Below are positions 7,263-16,050 of a stretch of DNA of 64,000 nucleotides, in pieces. Source of the stretch: Streptomyces sp. NBC_00259 (lineage in GTDB: Bacteria > Actinomycetota > Actinomycetes > Streptomycetales > Streptomycetaceae); the NCBI RefSeq assembly GCF_036181745.1, contig NZ_CP108080.1, forward strand, positions 4,059,501-4,123,500, written 5' to 3'. Under the pieces are notes generated by a model. That model did not search any database, was not told the DNA's origin, and worked only from the letters and a program-made list of their open reading frames with translations. Positions within the stretch are counted from its first letter, which is position 1. Each line of letters starts with the position of its first letter. A program made the position numbers and the translations under genes.

Positions 7263-9177
7263 CGATCGCGCGGGCCGCTGTGACCTCCTGGCGCAGGGGT
7301 TCGACGACGCTCTCGTCGTCGCCCTTCAGATCCGCGCGCACCTCGACGAGCTCCTCGCTGGAACGGATCCCGTCCGCGAGCGCCCGCAGCTCGCCCACCA
7401 CCGCCGTGACCTCGGCCGCCGCCGGCGGCGGCGCCCCGTGGTCCACCCGCACCCTCGCCGCGGTCGTCGCGTCCGCGATCCGCTCGACCGCGACGACGAG
7501 CGGCCACCACGCGGCCGCCCGCGTCCCCGTCGGGGGCGGCTCGGTCAGCGCCCGCTGGAACTCCGACCGCACCGCCGACAGGTCCCGGTACAGCCGCCGC
7601 CGGGACCGCACCCGCTCGACCTGGTCGCCGTCCCGGCCGAAGGCCAGCTCCACATACCGCGCCGCCGCGTCGACGGTGTCCGCGAGCCGGTCGCCGATGC
7701 GGGTGTGCCAGCTCTCCGGCCAGAGCAGATAGCCCACGATCAGCGCGATCGCGCAGCCGATGAGACTGTCCACCAGACGCGGTCTGATCAGGCCGATGCC
7801 CTGGCGGTTCAGCAGGTCGGAGAGCAGCAGGATCACCGGTGTGATCGCCGCGGTCTGGAACGCGTACCCCTTCGCCGTGAACGCCGGGATCAGTGCCGCC
7901 AGCACCATCATCACCGGCACGTCCCACCAGCCGCGGGGCACCTCCGCCAGCACGGCCGCCGCCACCACCAGCCCCGCCGCCGTGCCCAGCCCGCGTGCCA
8001 CGGCCCGGGAGAAGACCGACCCGAAGTCCGGTTTGAGGACGAAGGTGACGGTGAGCGCGATCCAGTAGGAGCGGTCCACCACGACCAGCGAGACCAGCGC
8101 CTGGGCGATGCCGATGCAGAGCGCGAGCCGCAGCCCGTACCGCCACGACGCCTCGGAGAGCAGCGCGCTGCGGGCCGTGCGGCGGATCCGGATGCGCAGC
8201 GCGGCGGGGCGGCCGAGGCGGTCGTCCACGTTGTACGGATCGGGGTCGGTCTCCTGGACGACGGTCGCCGCGTGCCGCAGGGCGTCGTCGACGGCACGCT
8301 CGGTCGGGGTGGCGGGCCGCGGCAGGTCCGGACAGGGCAGGTCGGTCCTGCCCTGCTCGACCGCGTCCGCCAGCGCCCGCACCACCGCGGGGATCGCCTC
8401 GGGCAGGGGTCTGCCGCGCTGATGGGCGGCCGGGGCGGCCTCGACGACCGGGATGACGGCGTTGAGCTGGGCCAGCAGCCGTACGAGGGTCGGATTCCGG
8501 CCGTGGTCGCGGGTGCGGCGGGCGAGAACGAGGTCGTAGGAGGTGTTGAGGGACTGGGTGACGTCCTGGCGGCGCTCGTCGTAGGCGTCACTGCCGGCCG
8601 CGGCCAGCAGATCCGCGACCGCCCGGTAGGCGCCGGCGACCGCCGCCCGCTCGGGCACCCCGCCGCGCAGCGGCCAGCCGAGGAGGGCGAGGGCGAGGAC
8701 GACCATGCCGCCGAGGCCGAGCAGCAGCGGGGCCTTCCACCAGGGGCTGGGCAGCGGGAGGCCCGCCCCGACCACCGCGTTGAGCAGGAGCAGCAGTCCG
8801 GACACGGAGGCGACCGCGCCGATCGACGAGATCATGCCGGAGACGAGCGCGACGAGGGTGAGCACGCCGACCGCGAGCCACCCCTCGCCGTACACGAGCG
8901 TGCCGAGCGTGACGCCGATCGCGCCGAAGAGCTGCGGTACGGCGATGTTGAAGATCCGCATCCGGTAGGCGTCGGCGGTGTCGCCGATGACCCCGGACAG
9001 TGCGCCCATCGACACCAGTGCCCCGTACGCGGGCCGGTCCATGGCGAAGCCCACGGCCAGCGGTGCCGACATCGCGACGCAGGCGCGGGCGACGGCGGCC
9101 CAGTTGACCGGGGCGGTCTGCGGGCGCAGCCCGGACACCAGCCAGGGCGGTGGGGCCAGCCGTGATCGTTCCCTCAT
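7246..9177 (-). CDS. FUSC-family membrane protein (aromatic-acid-exporter-like)
   Basis: 643 residues. I chose the ATG at 9177 (MRERSRLAPPPWLV), which follows the upstream nuclease stop by one base. The frame opens further upstream, but only inside the nuclease gene. There are two blocks of five to six hydrophobic segments (about residues 30-180 and 345-490) with long cytoplasmic stretches after each, the layout of the fusaric acid resistance/YccS-AaeB superfamily. Conserved stretches include PAYGALVSMGALSGVIGDTA and YWIALTVTFVLKPDFGSVFS. It probably exports aromatic acids or similar toxic solutes at the inner membrane, but the substrate is unknown. It is translationally tied to the nuclease gene upstream. 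Confidence 0.85.
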   Translation of the reverse strand: MRERSRLAPPPWLVSGLRPQTAPVNWAAVARACVAMSAPLAVGFAMDRPAYGALVSMGALSGVIGDTADAYRMRIFNIAVPQLFGAIGVTLGTLVYGEGWLAVGVLTLVALVSGMISSIGAVASVSGLLLLLNAVVGAGLPLPSPWWKAPLLLGLGGMVVLALALLGWPLRGGVPERAAVAGAYRAVADLLAAAGSDAYDERRQDVTQSLNTSYDLVLARRTRDHGRNPTLVRLLAQLNAVIPVVEAAPAAHQRGRPLPEAIPAVVRALADAVEQGRTDLPCPDLPRPATPTERAVDDALRHAATVVQETDPDPYNVDDRLGRPAALRIRIRRTARSALLSEASWRYGLRLALCIGIAQALVSLVVVDRSYWIALTVTFVLKPDFGSVFSRAVARGLGTAAGLVVAAAVLAEVPRGWWDVPVMMVLAALIPAFTAKGYAFQTAAITPVILLLSDLLNRQGIGLIRPRLVDSLIGCAIALIVGYLLWPESWHTRIGDRLADTVDAAARYVELAFGRDGDQVERVRSRRRLYRDLSAVRSEFQRALTEPPPTGTRAAAWWPLVVAVERIADATTAARVRVDHGAPPPAAAEVTAVVGELRALADGIRSSEELVEVRADLKGDDESVVEPLRQEVTAARAIASPRP

Positions 9178-9178
9178 G

Positions 9179-10144
9179 TCACCCCCCGTGCAGTGCGAGG
9201 CCGACGAGCAGTGCGCGGTGGTCGGTGCCGGAGAGGTCGAGGAACCGGGCATCGCGTACGTCGAAATCATCGCTCACCAGCACATGGTCGATCTGTGTGC
9301 CGAGCGGTGCGGGTGTGGTGGCCGGCCAGGACGGGGTCCGGAACGCGCCGCCGAGCCGGGCGCTGTCGTACAGGCCGCCGGAGTCGAGGACGTCGCGGAA
9401 GGCGGCGTGGTCCTGACCGGCGTTGAAGTCGCCCGCGAGGATCGTCGGTGTCCCCCGGCCCGTCGCCGCGTAGGCCCGCACGCGGCGGAGATCCTCGCGC
9501 CAGGAGCCGAGCCCGCCGGGGACGGGCGGCAGGGGATGCGCGAGCTGCAGCCGGACCGTGCGCCCGCCGATCCTCGCCTCGGCGCCCGGCATGGCGAGGA
9601 TGCCCGGGATTCCGGCGGTGTCGCTGAGCGGGTGGGCGGAGAGGATCGCGGACCCGGCGGCGAGATCGCCCTCGACGACGTTGCGGTAGGGGTAGTCGGC
9701 GCGCGGGATCGCGGCGTCGAGCGCGGCGGCGCAGGCGCGGTCGCACTCCTGGACGAAGACGAGGTCCGGCTTCTCGCGCCGGACGGCGGCGATCAGACCG
9801 GGCGTGGCCCGACCGAACTCGACGTTGGCGGTGAGCACTTCCAGCCGGGCGACGACCGGGCCGCGCGGCGGGCCGGGCTCCGGTCCGTACGGCTGGACGT
9901 ACCAGCCGGTCGCGGCGAGCACGACGAGCGCCCACGCGATGAGCACGTGCCGCCGGGCGAACAGGGCGAGACCGAGGCCGAGCCCGGCGGGCACCAGCAG
10001 CCACGGCAGGAAAGCGAGCAGCTGCGGCACGGGCGTGCATCCGTCGACACCGGCGATCCGGCATCCGACGACCACGGACACCGCGCCGAGCATCAGCCCA
10101 CCGGCCCACGCGGCGACGCGCCGCCATCCCGTTCCAGGCCCCAT
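9179..10144 (-). CDS. Membrane-anchored endonuclease/exonuclease/phosphatase (EEP) family protein
   Basis: 321 residues from the ATG at 10144 (an earlier start at 10225 would add 27 residues). Three N-terminal hydrophobic segments are followed by an EEP fold. Active-site motifs are visible in order: LTANVEFGRA and DLVFVQECDR (metal-binding Glu), ILAGDFNAGQDHAAFRD (GDFN), QIDHVLVSDDF and SGTDHRALLVGLAL (catalytic His). With the catalytic domain anchored to the membrane and probably outside, the substrate could be a phosphodiester or phospholipid rather than cellular DNA. The stop is one base from the FUSC start, so the two are almost certainly one operon. Confidence 0.88.
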   Translation of the reverse strand: MGPGTGWRRVAAWAGGLMLGAVSVVVGCRIAGVDGCTPVPQLLAFLPWLLVPAGLGLGLALFARRHVLIAWALVVLAATGWYVQPYGPEPGPPRGPVVARLEVLTANVEFGRATPGLIAAVRREKPDLVFVQECDRACAAALDAAIPRADYPYRNVVEGDLAAGSAILSAHPLSDTAGIPGILAMPGAEARIGGRTVRLQLAHPLPPVPGGLGSWREDLRRVRAYAATGRGTPTILAGDFNAGQDHAAFRDVLDSGGLYDSARLGGAFRTPSWPATTPAPLGTQIDHVLVSDDFDVRDARFLDLSGTDHRALLVGLALHGG

Positions 10145-10285
10145 GCCAAGCCAACGCCCCAGCCGCCGGAAGAGTTCGTCGGGCCGTGCCCGCTTCCCCC
10201 GGTCGCACCGGCCGGCCCCGGTCACCGGGCGGGGGCCGGAGCTCGTCCGTGCGTCCGGCGGTGGGGACGGCCGGCGCCGGTGCCG

Positions 10286-10741
10286 TCAGTGCCGTACCGC
10301 TTTCCCGATGTCCGCCGCCGGAGTGCCCGTGAGGCTCCTGTTGCTGCGGGCCGTCGCCGACTTCGTGCCGCCCGCCGGGACGCCGTCGATGGAGACGACG
10401 GTCGCGTCGAGCAGATTCCCGTCGCTGTCCTTCCAGTTCACCAGGACCGTGTAGTCCGTGGCCTCCCCGGTCGGGTTCGTCGCCGTGATCTCCGAGGTGA
10501 CGCGGTCGCCGTCCGGCGTCGTGGGTCCAGCCTTGACGTCCGTCGCGGCGTTGAGGCCGCCCTTGACCTTGGCCATCTCGGACGCCGCCGCGGCCGTCGC
10601 GGACTCGATGGCCGCGCCCGCCTTGGACGCCGCGGACTTGGGTGTCTCGTCAGTGTCGGAACAGCCGGTCATCCCCGCCGTGACCACCACCGCGGTCACG
10701 GCGGCCATGACGGCGTTGCGTATGCCATGGCCTGGTCTCAT
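10286..10741 (-). CDS. Secreted lipoprotein of unknown function
   Basis: 151 residues from the ATG at 10741. A 27-residue signal ends in a lipobox, VVTAGMTGC, so lipidation at the Cys is expected. The mature protein begins with an Ala/Lys/Ser-rich helix and then a beta-rich segment (RVTSEITATNPTGEATDYTV, VNWKDSDGNLL) resembling the small Ig-like FxLYD-type domains of actinobacterial lipoproteins. A GTG 12 codons upstream (10777) is an alternative start but spoils the signal peptide. It stands alone between the nuclease gene and the TetR gene. Confidence 0.78.
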   Translation of the reverse strand: MRPGHGIRNAVMAAVTAVVVTAGMTGCSDTDETPKSAASKAGAAIESATAAAASEMAKVKGGLNAATDVKAGPTTPDGDRVTSEITATNPTGEATDYTVLVNWKDSDGNLLDATVVSIDGVPAGGTKSATARSNRSLTGTPAADIGKAVRH

Positions 10742-10808
10742 ACGCCCAGACTGCGGTACCGCCATCCGTTCGGCCACTCGGCCGGTGGCACAGCGGGCCG
10801 GGCCCGGT

Positions 10809-11495
10809 TCAGTCCTGTCCCACCGGGGCGAGTTCCCGCAGCGCCGTGATCAGCAGTTCCACTCCGAAGGCGAACTCGGCCTCGTGGTCGTTCACCGCGA
10901 GGATCGGCGCGACCTTCGCCACCGCGGGGAAGCCGGAGGCCGCGAAGTACGCGCTGCGGACGCTCTCCCGCTCCGCCCCGTCCTTGTCGTCGCCGACGGG
11001 TCCCGACGTGCTGTGGAACTGCCGCAGCAGCGTGCCGACCTGGAAGGAGATGAACAGCCGCAGCGCGTGCACCGCGGTCTCCTCGTCGAAGCCGTGGTCG
11101 AGCATCATGGCGATCATCGTGTCCACGGGCGCGAGCGCCGTCGGTGTGGACAGCTGGCGCATGAGGACCAGTTCGCAGGCGCGCGGGTGGCGCAGCGACG
11201 CCTGCCGGAAGCCGTACGCGATGGAGCGGATGCCGTCCTCCCAGCTGCCCGTCATCCGCTGCGGCATGTGCATGTCCGTGGTGATGAACTCCGTGACCCC
11301 GTCGAGGATGTCGTCCTTGCTCCGCACATGGTTGTAGAGCGACATCGCCTGGACGCCGAGCCGGGCAGCGATCCGCCGCATGGACAGGGCGTCCATGCCT
11401 TCCTCGTCGATGATCACGAGTGCCGCGCCGACGATCCGGTCCCGGCTCAAGGGCTCCCGGGGGCCGGGGACTTCGGGTCTCGATCGCTGCGCCAT
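10809..11495 (-). CDS. TetR-family transcriptional regulator
   Basis: 228 residues from the ATG at 11495 (MAQRSRPEVPG). The winged helix-turn-helix lies at about residues 18-62: RDRIVGAALVIIDEEGMDAL, then MRRIAARLGVQAMSLYNHV and RSKDDILDG. The C-terminal half fits the TetR_C ligand-binding family (tetracycline-repressor-like). Two near-identical palindromes lie between it and the divergent MBL-fold gene, so it probably represses both itself and that neighbour until an unknown ligand binds. The frame extends upstream over the operators and is not coding there. Confidence 0.9.
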   Translation of the reverse strand: MAQRSRPEVPGPREPLSRDRIVGAALVIIDEEGMDALSMRRIAARLGVQAMSLYNHVRSKDDILDGVTEFITTDMHMPQRMTGSWEDGIRSIAYGFRQASLRHPRACELVLMRQLSTPTALAPVDTMIAMMLDHGFDEETAVHALRLFISFQVGTLLRQFHSTSGPVGDDKDGAERESVRSAYFAASGFPAVAKVAPILAVNDHEAEFAFGVELLITALRELAPVGQD

Positions 11496-11542
11496 GGACA
11501 ACGGCTCCTCTTTCGGGTGGCTACGCGCGGTAACGCTTGACG

Positions 11543-11557
11543 ACTTACAGCGTAAGT
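11543..11557. promoter_or_regulatory. TetR-type operator, copy 1
   Basis: ACTTAC-AGC-GTAAGT, a perfect 6-bp inverted repeat with a 3-nt spacer, 48 bases upstream of the tetR start. Its arms are identical to copy 2. Confidence 0.8.
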
Positions 11558-11575
11558 GCTTCGCTCCTGTCTCGT

Positions 11576-11590
11576 ACTTACGGTGTAAGT
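11576..11590. promoter_or_regulatory. TetR-type operator, copy 2
   Basis: ACTTAC-GGT-GTAAGT. Same arms and spacer length as copy 1, centred 33 bp away (about three helical turns), which would let two dimers bind the same DNA face in the tetR-MBL intergenic region. Confidence 0.8.
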
Positions 11591-11779
11591 GGCGCAACTG
11601 CTGTGGAGGCAGGGCGAGATGTCGGACGGATCGGCCGCGCACGACGGGGCCGTCCGCACGAGCGCCTTTCAGGACCGGAGCCACGAGCAACCGGTTCGCC
11701 GAGCACAACAGCACGGCCACCATCCTCTCCCAGCCCGGCCGTCTCGCGCCGGGTATCCCCCTGTGAGCAGGAGGCACAG

Positions 11780-12607
11780 ATGTCTGTGCGCACGACCCCG
11801 ACCCGCCAGCGACGCTCCGCCTTCACCATCCATCACCTCGACTGCGCGCCCATGCGCCCCCTGGGCGCCGAACCGCTCGTCGCCCACTGCATGCTGATCG
11901 CGACCGGCAGCGGTCTCGTCCTCGTCGACACCGGCATCGGCGCCGCCGAGGTCTCCGACCCCCGGCGCCTCGGCGCGCTCTTCCGCCACACGATGCGGCC
12001 GGTGCTCGATCTGTCCCGTACGGCGGTGCACCAGGTCCGGGCACTGGGTTACGACCCGTACGACGTACGGGACATCGTCATGACCCATCTCGACCTGGAT
12101 CGCGCGGGCGGCCTCGCCGACTTCCCGCACGCACGCGTCCATGTGATGGCCGACGAGTACCGGGCCGCGATGCGCCGCGACACGCGCCTGGAGGCGAACC
12201 GCTATCTGCCCGCCCAGTGGGCGCACGGCGTCGACTGGGTCGTCCATGACGCCGCCGACTCGCACTGGCTGGGCTTCCCCGCGTCCCGGGTGCTGCGGTC
12301 CCCCGACATCATGCTGGTGCCGCTGCCCGGCCACACCCGGGGGCACAGCGCGGTCGCCGTCCAGGAGCCGGACCGCTGGCTGCTGCACGCGGGCGACGCG
12401 TACTTCTTCCACGGCGAGACCGATCTCCGCCGCCCGCGCTGCCCCCGCGCGCTCGCGCTCCACCAGCGGCTCGTCGCCGACGACCACGAACAGCGGCTGG
12501 GTCAGCTGGAGCGGCTGATGGAGCTGCGCCGCGCCCATCCGCGGCTGGTCAGGATCTTCTCGTCGCACGACGCGCACGAGTTCGACCTGCTGGCGGGCGG
12601 CGACTGA
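11780..12607 (+). CDS. MBL-fold metallohydrolase (lactonase-like)
   Basis: 275 residues. The ATG at 11780 follows AGGAGGC by six bases and excludes an open stretch upstream that overlaps the operators. Metallo-beta-lactamase fold: LVLVDTGIG near residue 45, the metal motif region MTHLDLDRAGGLADFP near 98-113, then PLPGHTRGHSAVAV, LLHAGDAYF and FSSHDAHEFDLL. In the usual HxHxDH motif the second and third His are replaced here (HLDLDR). HxDxDH variants exist in this lactonase-like group, but the final Arg is odd and may change metal binding. It is probably the target of the divergent TetR regulator. Substrate unknown. Confidence 0.85.
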   Translation: MSVRTTPTRQRRSAFTIHHLDCAPMRPLGAEPLVAHCMLIATGSGLVLVDTGIGAAEVSDPRRLGALFRHTMRPVLDLSRTAVHQVRALGYDPYDVRDIVMTHLDLDRAGGLADFPHARVHVMADEYRAAMRRDTRLEANRYLPAQWAHGVDWVVHDAADSHWLGFPASRVLRSPDIMLVPLPGHTRGHSAVAVQEPDRWLLHAGDAYFFHGETDLRRPRCPRALALHQRLVADDHEQRLGQLERLMELRRAHPRLVRIFSSHDAHEFDLLAGGD

Positions 12608-12668
12608 CGGCGGGCGGCGCCGGCCGTCGGCCGTTGATCGCGGCCGACGGCGATCCGGTGCCGGACGC

Positions 12669-13100
12669 TCAGGCCGTGGTGCGGGACTCGGTGGTGATCA
12701 GTGCCCAGATGATGAACACCGAGATCGCCATCGAGAAGATCGCCCACACCGGCTGGTACGGCAGGAACAGGAACTGGACGATGATGTTGAGCGACGCCAG
12801 GGCGACACCCGTATACCGTGCCCATTCCATGTTCTTCAGGATTCCCCAGCCGGTGATCCCCACGAGGATCCCGAGGATCAGATGGACCCAGCCCCAGGCG
12901 GTCAGGTCCCAGGAGAAGACGTAGTTGCCGACCCTGGTGTAGACCTCGTCCTCGGCGATGCCGGCGATGCCCTCGAAGATGCTGATGATGCCGGTGACCA
13001 TCATCAGGACGCCGGCGAAGAGCGTGCCGCCCGCCGCCCAGCCGGTGTGGGTGTTCGGGCCGGCACTCCGGGGTGCACTCGGTGCAGTGTTCTGGCTCAT
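12669..13100 (-). CDS. DUF7144-type small membrane protein
   Basis: 143 residues with four predicted membrane segments. The pattern is typical of the widespread Streptomyces DUF7144 family: GWAAGGTLFAGVLMMVTGII near residue 20, EDEVYTRVGNYVFSWDLTAW, WGWVHLILGILVGITGWGIL, then NIIVQFLFLPYQPVWAIFSM. Function is unknown. The N-terminus is Ser/Pro-rich and hydrophilic. It sits as a single gene between the convergent MBL-fold gene and the alpha/beta hydrolase on the same strand. Confidence 0.85.
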   Translation of the reverse strand: MSQNTAPSAPRSAGPNTHTGWAAGGTLFAGVLMMVTGIISIFEGIAGIAEDEVYTRVGNYVFSWDLTAWGWVHLILGILVGITGWGILKNMEWARYTGVALASLNIIVQFLFLPYQPVWAIFSMAISVFIIWALITTESRTTA

Positions 13101-13137
13101 GGCGCCAGCATGGTTCAGACGGCGTATATCGGATATT

Positions 13138-13941
13138 TCAGTTGAGCCGTTCGAGGTACGCCCGCAGTGCCGCGTTGAACTCCTCGGGCCGCTCCAGGTT
13201 CGGCATATGGGCGGCCCCCTCGATGACGCGGAGCGTCGAGTCAGGGAGGGCCGCGTGCATCGCCTCGGCGTCCGCCACCGGGGTGTACGCGTCGTCCCGG
13301 CCCACGACCACCAGCGCCGGCACCGCGACCCCGGTGAGCAACGCGCGGTAGTCGGGCCGCTCGGCCCGCCCGCGCAGCGCGGCCGCCGCGCCCTCCGGCG
13401 GCGCCGCGAGCATCATCCGGTGGACGGTCTCCGAGGCCGCGGTGTTGTACGGGGCGACCATCCGGTCCCGTACCTCGTCCGCGTATCCGCGCATCCCCTC
13501 CGCGAGCAACCGGTCCGCCATGGCGTTGCGCCGCGCCCTGCCCTCGTCGGTCTCGGCGGCGGGGAAGGTGTCGGCGAGCACCAGTCCGGCGATCCGTTCC
13601 GGGAAGAGGCGGTAGCACTCCATCGCGATCTGGCCGCCCATGGAGAGGCCGCCGAGGACGAAGCGCCGGATGCCGAGGTGGTCGAGCAGCGCGGCCAGAT
13701 CGGTGGCGAAGTCGCCGAGCAGGGTGACGCCGGGGACGACGGACGAGGTGCCGTAGCCGCGCAGGTCGGGAGTGACGACCCGGTGCGTGGCGGAGAAGGC
13801 CGCGAGCTGCGGCGCCCACATGGTGCGGTCGAAGGGGTGGCCGTGGACGAGGACCAGGGCGGGACCGGAACCCTTGTCCTCGTAGCCGACGACCAGGGGT
13901 TCGTGACCGGTGGCCGGGGCGTCGATGAGTGCGGAGGGCAT
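13138..13941 (-). CDS. Alpha/beta hydrolase
   Basis: 267 residues from the ATG at 13941 (MPSALIDAPATG). The fold is clear: oxyanion-side LVLVHGHPFDRTMW, PDLRGYG, nucleophile elbow GGLSMGGQIA, catalytic acid region VVGRDDAYTPV and catalytic His in IEGAAHMPNLERPEEF. It resembles 3-oxoadipate enol-lactonase/haloperoxidase-like esterases, but substrate cannot be assigned from sequence. It diverges from the MocR-type regulator, whose direct-repeat sites lie in the short shared region, so it is the likely regulated gene. Confidence 0.87.
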   Translation of the reverse strand: MPSALIDAPATGHEPLVVGYEDKGSGPALVLVHGHPFDRTMWAPQLAAFSATHRVVTPDLRGYGTSSVVPGVTLLGDFATDLAALLDHLGIRRFVLGGLSMGGQIAMECYRLFPERIAGLVLADTFPAAETDEGRARRNAMADRLLAEGMRGYADEVRDRMVAPYNTAASETVHRMMLAAPPEGAAAALRGRAERPDYRALLTGVAVPALVVVGRDDAYTPVADAEAMHAALPDSTLRVIEGAAHMPNLERPEEFNAALRAYLERLN

Positions 13942-13968
13942 GGTCACGAGGCTAGGCGCCCCAACTTG

Positions 13969-14001
13969 TCGGTGCAATAAGATCTTTGCTCTCGGTGCAA
14001 T
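13969..14001. promoter_or_regulatory. Direct repeats, candidate MocR-regulator binding sites
   Basis: TCGGTGCAAT occurs at 13969-13978 and again at 13992-14001, 23 bp apart on the same strand, within the 77-bp gap between the hydrolase and the regulator. MocR-type proteins commonly bind spaced direct repeats in such shared promoters. Confidence 0.65.
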
Positions 14002-14018
14002 GCTGACGGGGGTGCACG

Positions 14019-15353
14019 GTGCAGGACTTCAGACGGCTCGCCGACGAGATCGCGGCCGACATCGCGGCCGGCCGGCTCCGGCCCGGCGACCGGCTGCCGC
14101 CGCAGCGGACGTACGCACGCGGACGCCGGATCGCTCCGTCCACGGCGATAAGGGTCTACGGCGAACTGGTGCGGCGAGGGCTCGTCGTGGGCGAGGTGGG
14201 GCGGGGGACGTTCGTCCGCGCGGCGCCCGCGGAGCACGGGGCGTCCGCGCCGCCGGGAACCGCGCTCACCGAGGCGACCGGCGGCGCGCCGGTCAACCTG
14301 GAGCTCAACTATCCGGTCGTGGCCGGTCAGTCGGAACTGATGGCGCGGGAACTCGCCGCCCTGGCCCGCCCCGACGTCCTCGCCGTGGCGACCCGGCCGA
14401 CGGCTCCCGACGGCACCCCCGAAGCGCGTGCCGCCGCGGCCGCCGTGCTCGCCAGGAACGGCTGGACCCCCTGCCCCGAGCGGATCCTCTTCGCGGGCAA
14501 CGGGCGCCAGGCGATCGCGGGCGCCCTCTCCGCACTGGTGCCGCCCGGCGGCCGGCTCGGCGTCGAGACACTGACGTATCCGCTGGTCAAGACGATCGCC
14601 GAACGGCTCGGTGCCGTCCTCGTCCCGATCGCGACCGACGCGGAGGGTATACGGCCCGACGCGCTCGCCACGGCGCACCGCACGGCCGCGCTCTCCGCCG
14701 TCTACGTCCAGCCGACCCTGCACAATCCGCTGGCCGTGACCGCGGGCGCGGCGCGGCGGGCCGCCGTCGCGGAGGTGCTGGAGTCGACGGGGCTCGTCGC
14801 GGTCGAGGACACCACCTGGGCGTTCCTCGCGCCGGACGCCCCGGCGCCGCTCGTCGCGCACGCGCCCGAACGCACCCTGCTGGTGGACAGCCTCTCCAAG
14901 CGGCTCGCACCCGGGCTGACCGTCGGCTACCTCGTCCCGCCCGCCGCGTACCGGGAGGCGCTGGCCCGGGCCCTGCGCTCGGGTGGCTGGAGCGCGGCCG
15001 GGTTCGCGCTGGCGGCGGCGGCGCGATGGAGCGGGACGGGCGTCGTCGAAGCGGTGGTCGCGGCCAAGCGGGCCGATGCGGCGGCGCGCCACCGGCTGGT
15101 GCGCCAGGTGCTGGGCGGCTTCGACATCAGCACCGATCCGCGGGCGTATTTCTGCTGGTGGCGGCTTCCCGCGCCATGGCGTGCCGAGACGTTCGTCGCG
15201 GCCGCGGCGGAACGCGGGGTCGCGGTGACGCCAGGATCGGCCTTCGCGTCCGGTGCGCGCTCGGCGCCGGACGCGGTCAGGATCGGGCTGGCCTCGCCAC
15301 CGGAGGAGGAGCTGGCGCGGGCGCTGCGGCAGCTGGCCGCCCTGGCCTCGTAG
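14019..15353 (+). CDS. MocR-type GntR regulator with aminotransferase domain
   Basis: 444 residues from the GTG at 14019 (VQDFRRLADE). A GntR winged helix covers residues 1-70 (LRPGDRLPPQRTYARGRRIA, STAIRVYGELVRRGLVVGEV). A fold-type I aminotransferase-like domain follows, with the PLP-binding Lys in LLVDSLSKRLAPG near residue 294. Such proteins usually sense PLP or an amino compound and act as activators or repressors rather than transaminases. The divergent alpha/beta hydrolase is the obvious target. Confidence 0.9.
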   Translation: MQDFRRLADEIAADIAAGRLRPGDRLPPQRTYARGRRIAPSTAIRVYGELVRRGLVVGEVGRGTFVRAAPAEHGASAPPGTALTEATGGAPVNLELNYPVVAGQSELMARELAALARPDVLAVATRPTAPDGTPEARAAAAAVLARNGWTPCPERILFAGNGRQAIAGALSALVPPGGRLGVETLTYPLVKTIAERLGAVLVPIATDAEGIRPDALATAHRTAALSAVYVQPTLHNPLAVTAGAARRAAVAEVLESTGLVAVEDTTWAFLAPDAPAPLVAHAPERTLLVDSLSKRLAPGLTVGYLVPPAAYREALARALRSGGWSAAGFALAAAARWSGTGVVEAVVAAKRADAAARHRLVRQVLGGFDISTDPRAYFCWWRLPAPWRAETFVAAAAERGVAVTPGSAFASGARSAPDAVRIGLASPPEEELARALRQLAALAS

Positions 15354-15460
15354 CCGGATCAGCCTCCGGCCGCGGGTCAGGGCCTGATCCACTTGCCGCG
15401 GCGGCCGTGCGGGTGTCCGCTGGTGGATGGAGAAGTGGATGGAGCGGAAGGAGCTCTGCC

Positions 15461-15835
15461 ATGGCCCACACGACGGTGCCCGCGCGGCACCTCGGATCCC
15501 TCGGCATCGCGCTGCCGGTCGTGATCGGAGTCCTCTACGGCCTCTACACGTCCTTCATCGCCCGTACGTCCGGAGAGTCCGCAGGCGCGCAGTTCGCGAT
15601 CGGGCTCATCTCCTGCCTGGTGCTGGCAGGGCTCTGCTATGCGCTCGGCCGCTATCAGCACCTCCTGCCGCGAGGGCTTCGCGCGGTGGCGTACGCGGCG
15701 CTCGTCGGCGTCGCGGTCGGCTATCTGAACAGCCTGTCCGGGGACAGCGTCCTCACGGCGATCGTCCTGTCCGTGATCATCGCGGCGGCGACGTTCTGCG
15801 TGATGTTCTACACCTTCTACGTGCACGAGGACTGA
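15461..15835 (+). CDS. Small four-helix membrane protein, unknown
   Basis: 124 residues, starting MAHTTVPARHLGSLGIALPV at the ATG at 15461 after GGAAGGAG. Four hydrophobic segments are visible at about 13-30, 45-62, 72-90 and 97-118, with a short charged tail (YVHED). This is the composition of a small Streptomyces integral membrane protein with no named family that I recognise. It is alone between the MocR gene and the ABC operon, with 107 bp upstream. Confidence 0.75.
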   Translation: MAHTTVPARHLGSLGIALPVVIGVLYGLYTSFIARTSGESAGAQFAIGLISCLVLAGLCYALGRYQHLLPRGLRAVAYAALVGVAVGYLNSLSGDSVLTAIVLSVIIAAATFCVMFYTFYVHED

Positions 15836-16050
15836 CCCCGCCGCTGTCCCCGCCCTGCCCCTGATCAGCTGTGCCCTGCGAGGCGCGGCCGCCGGATCAC
15901 GGTCCGGTCGCCGTGCCTCGTCATGTCGTGACGTGCCGGGTCCGGCGTGCCATCGTGTCCTGCCATGCGGTGAGTTTTCGGGGCAGCACCAGTCTGTACC
16001 CCTTGGAAGCCCTTTTCGCGTCCGCTTCAGCGAAGGAACCGAAGGAACCG

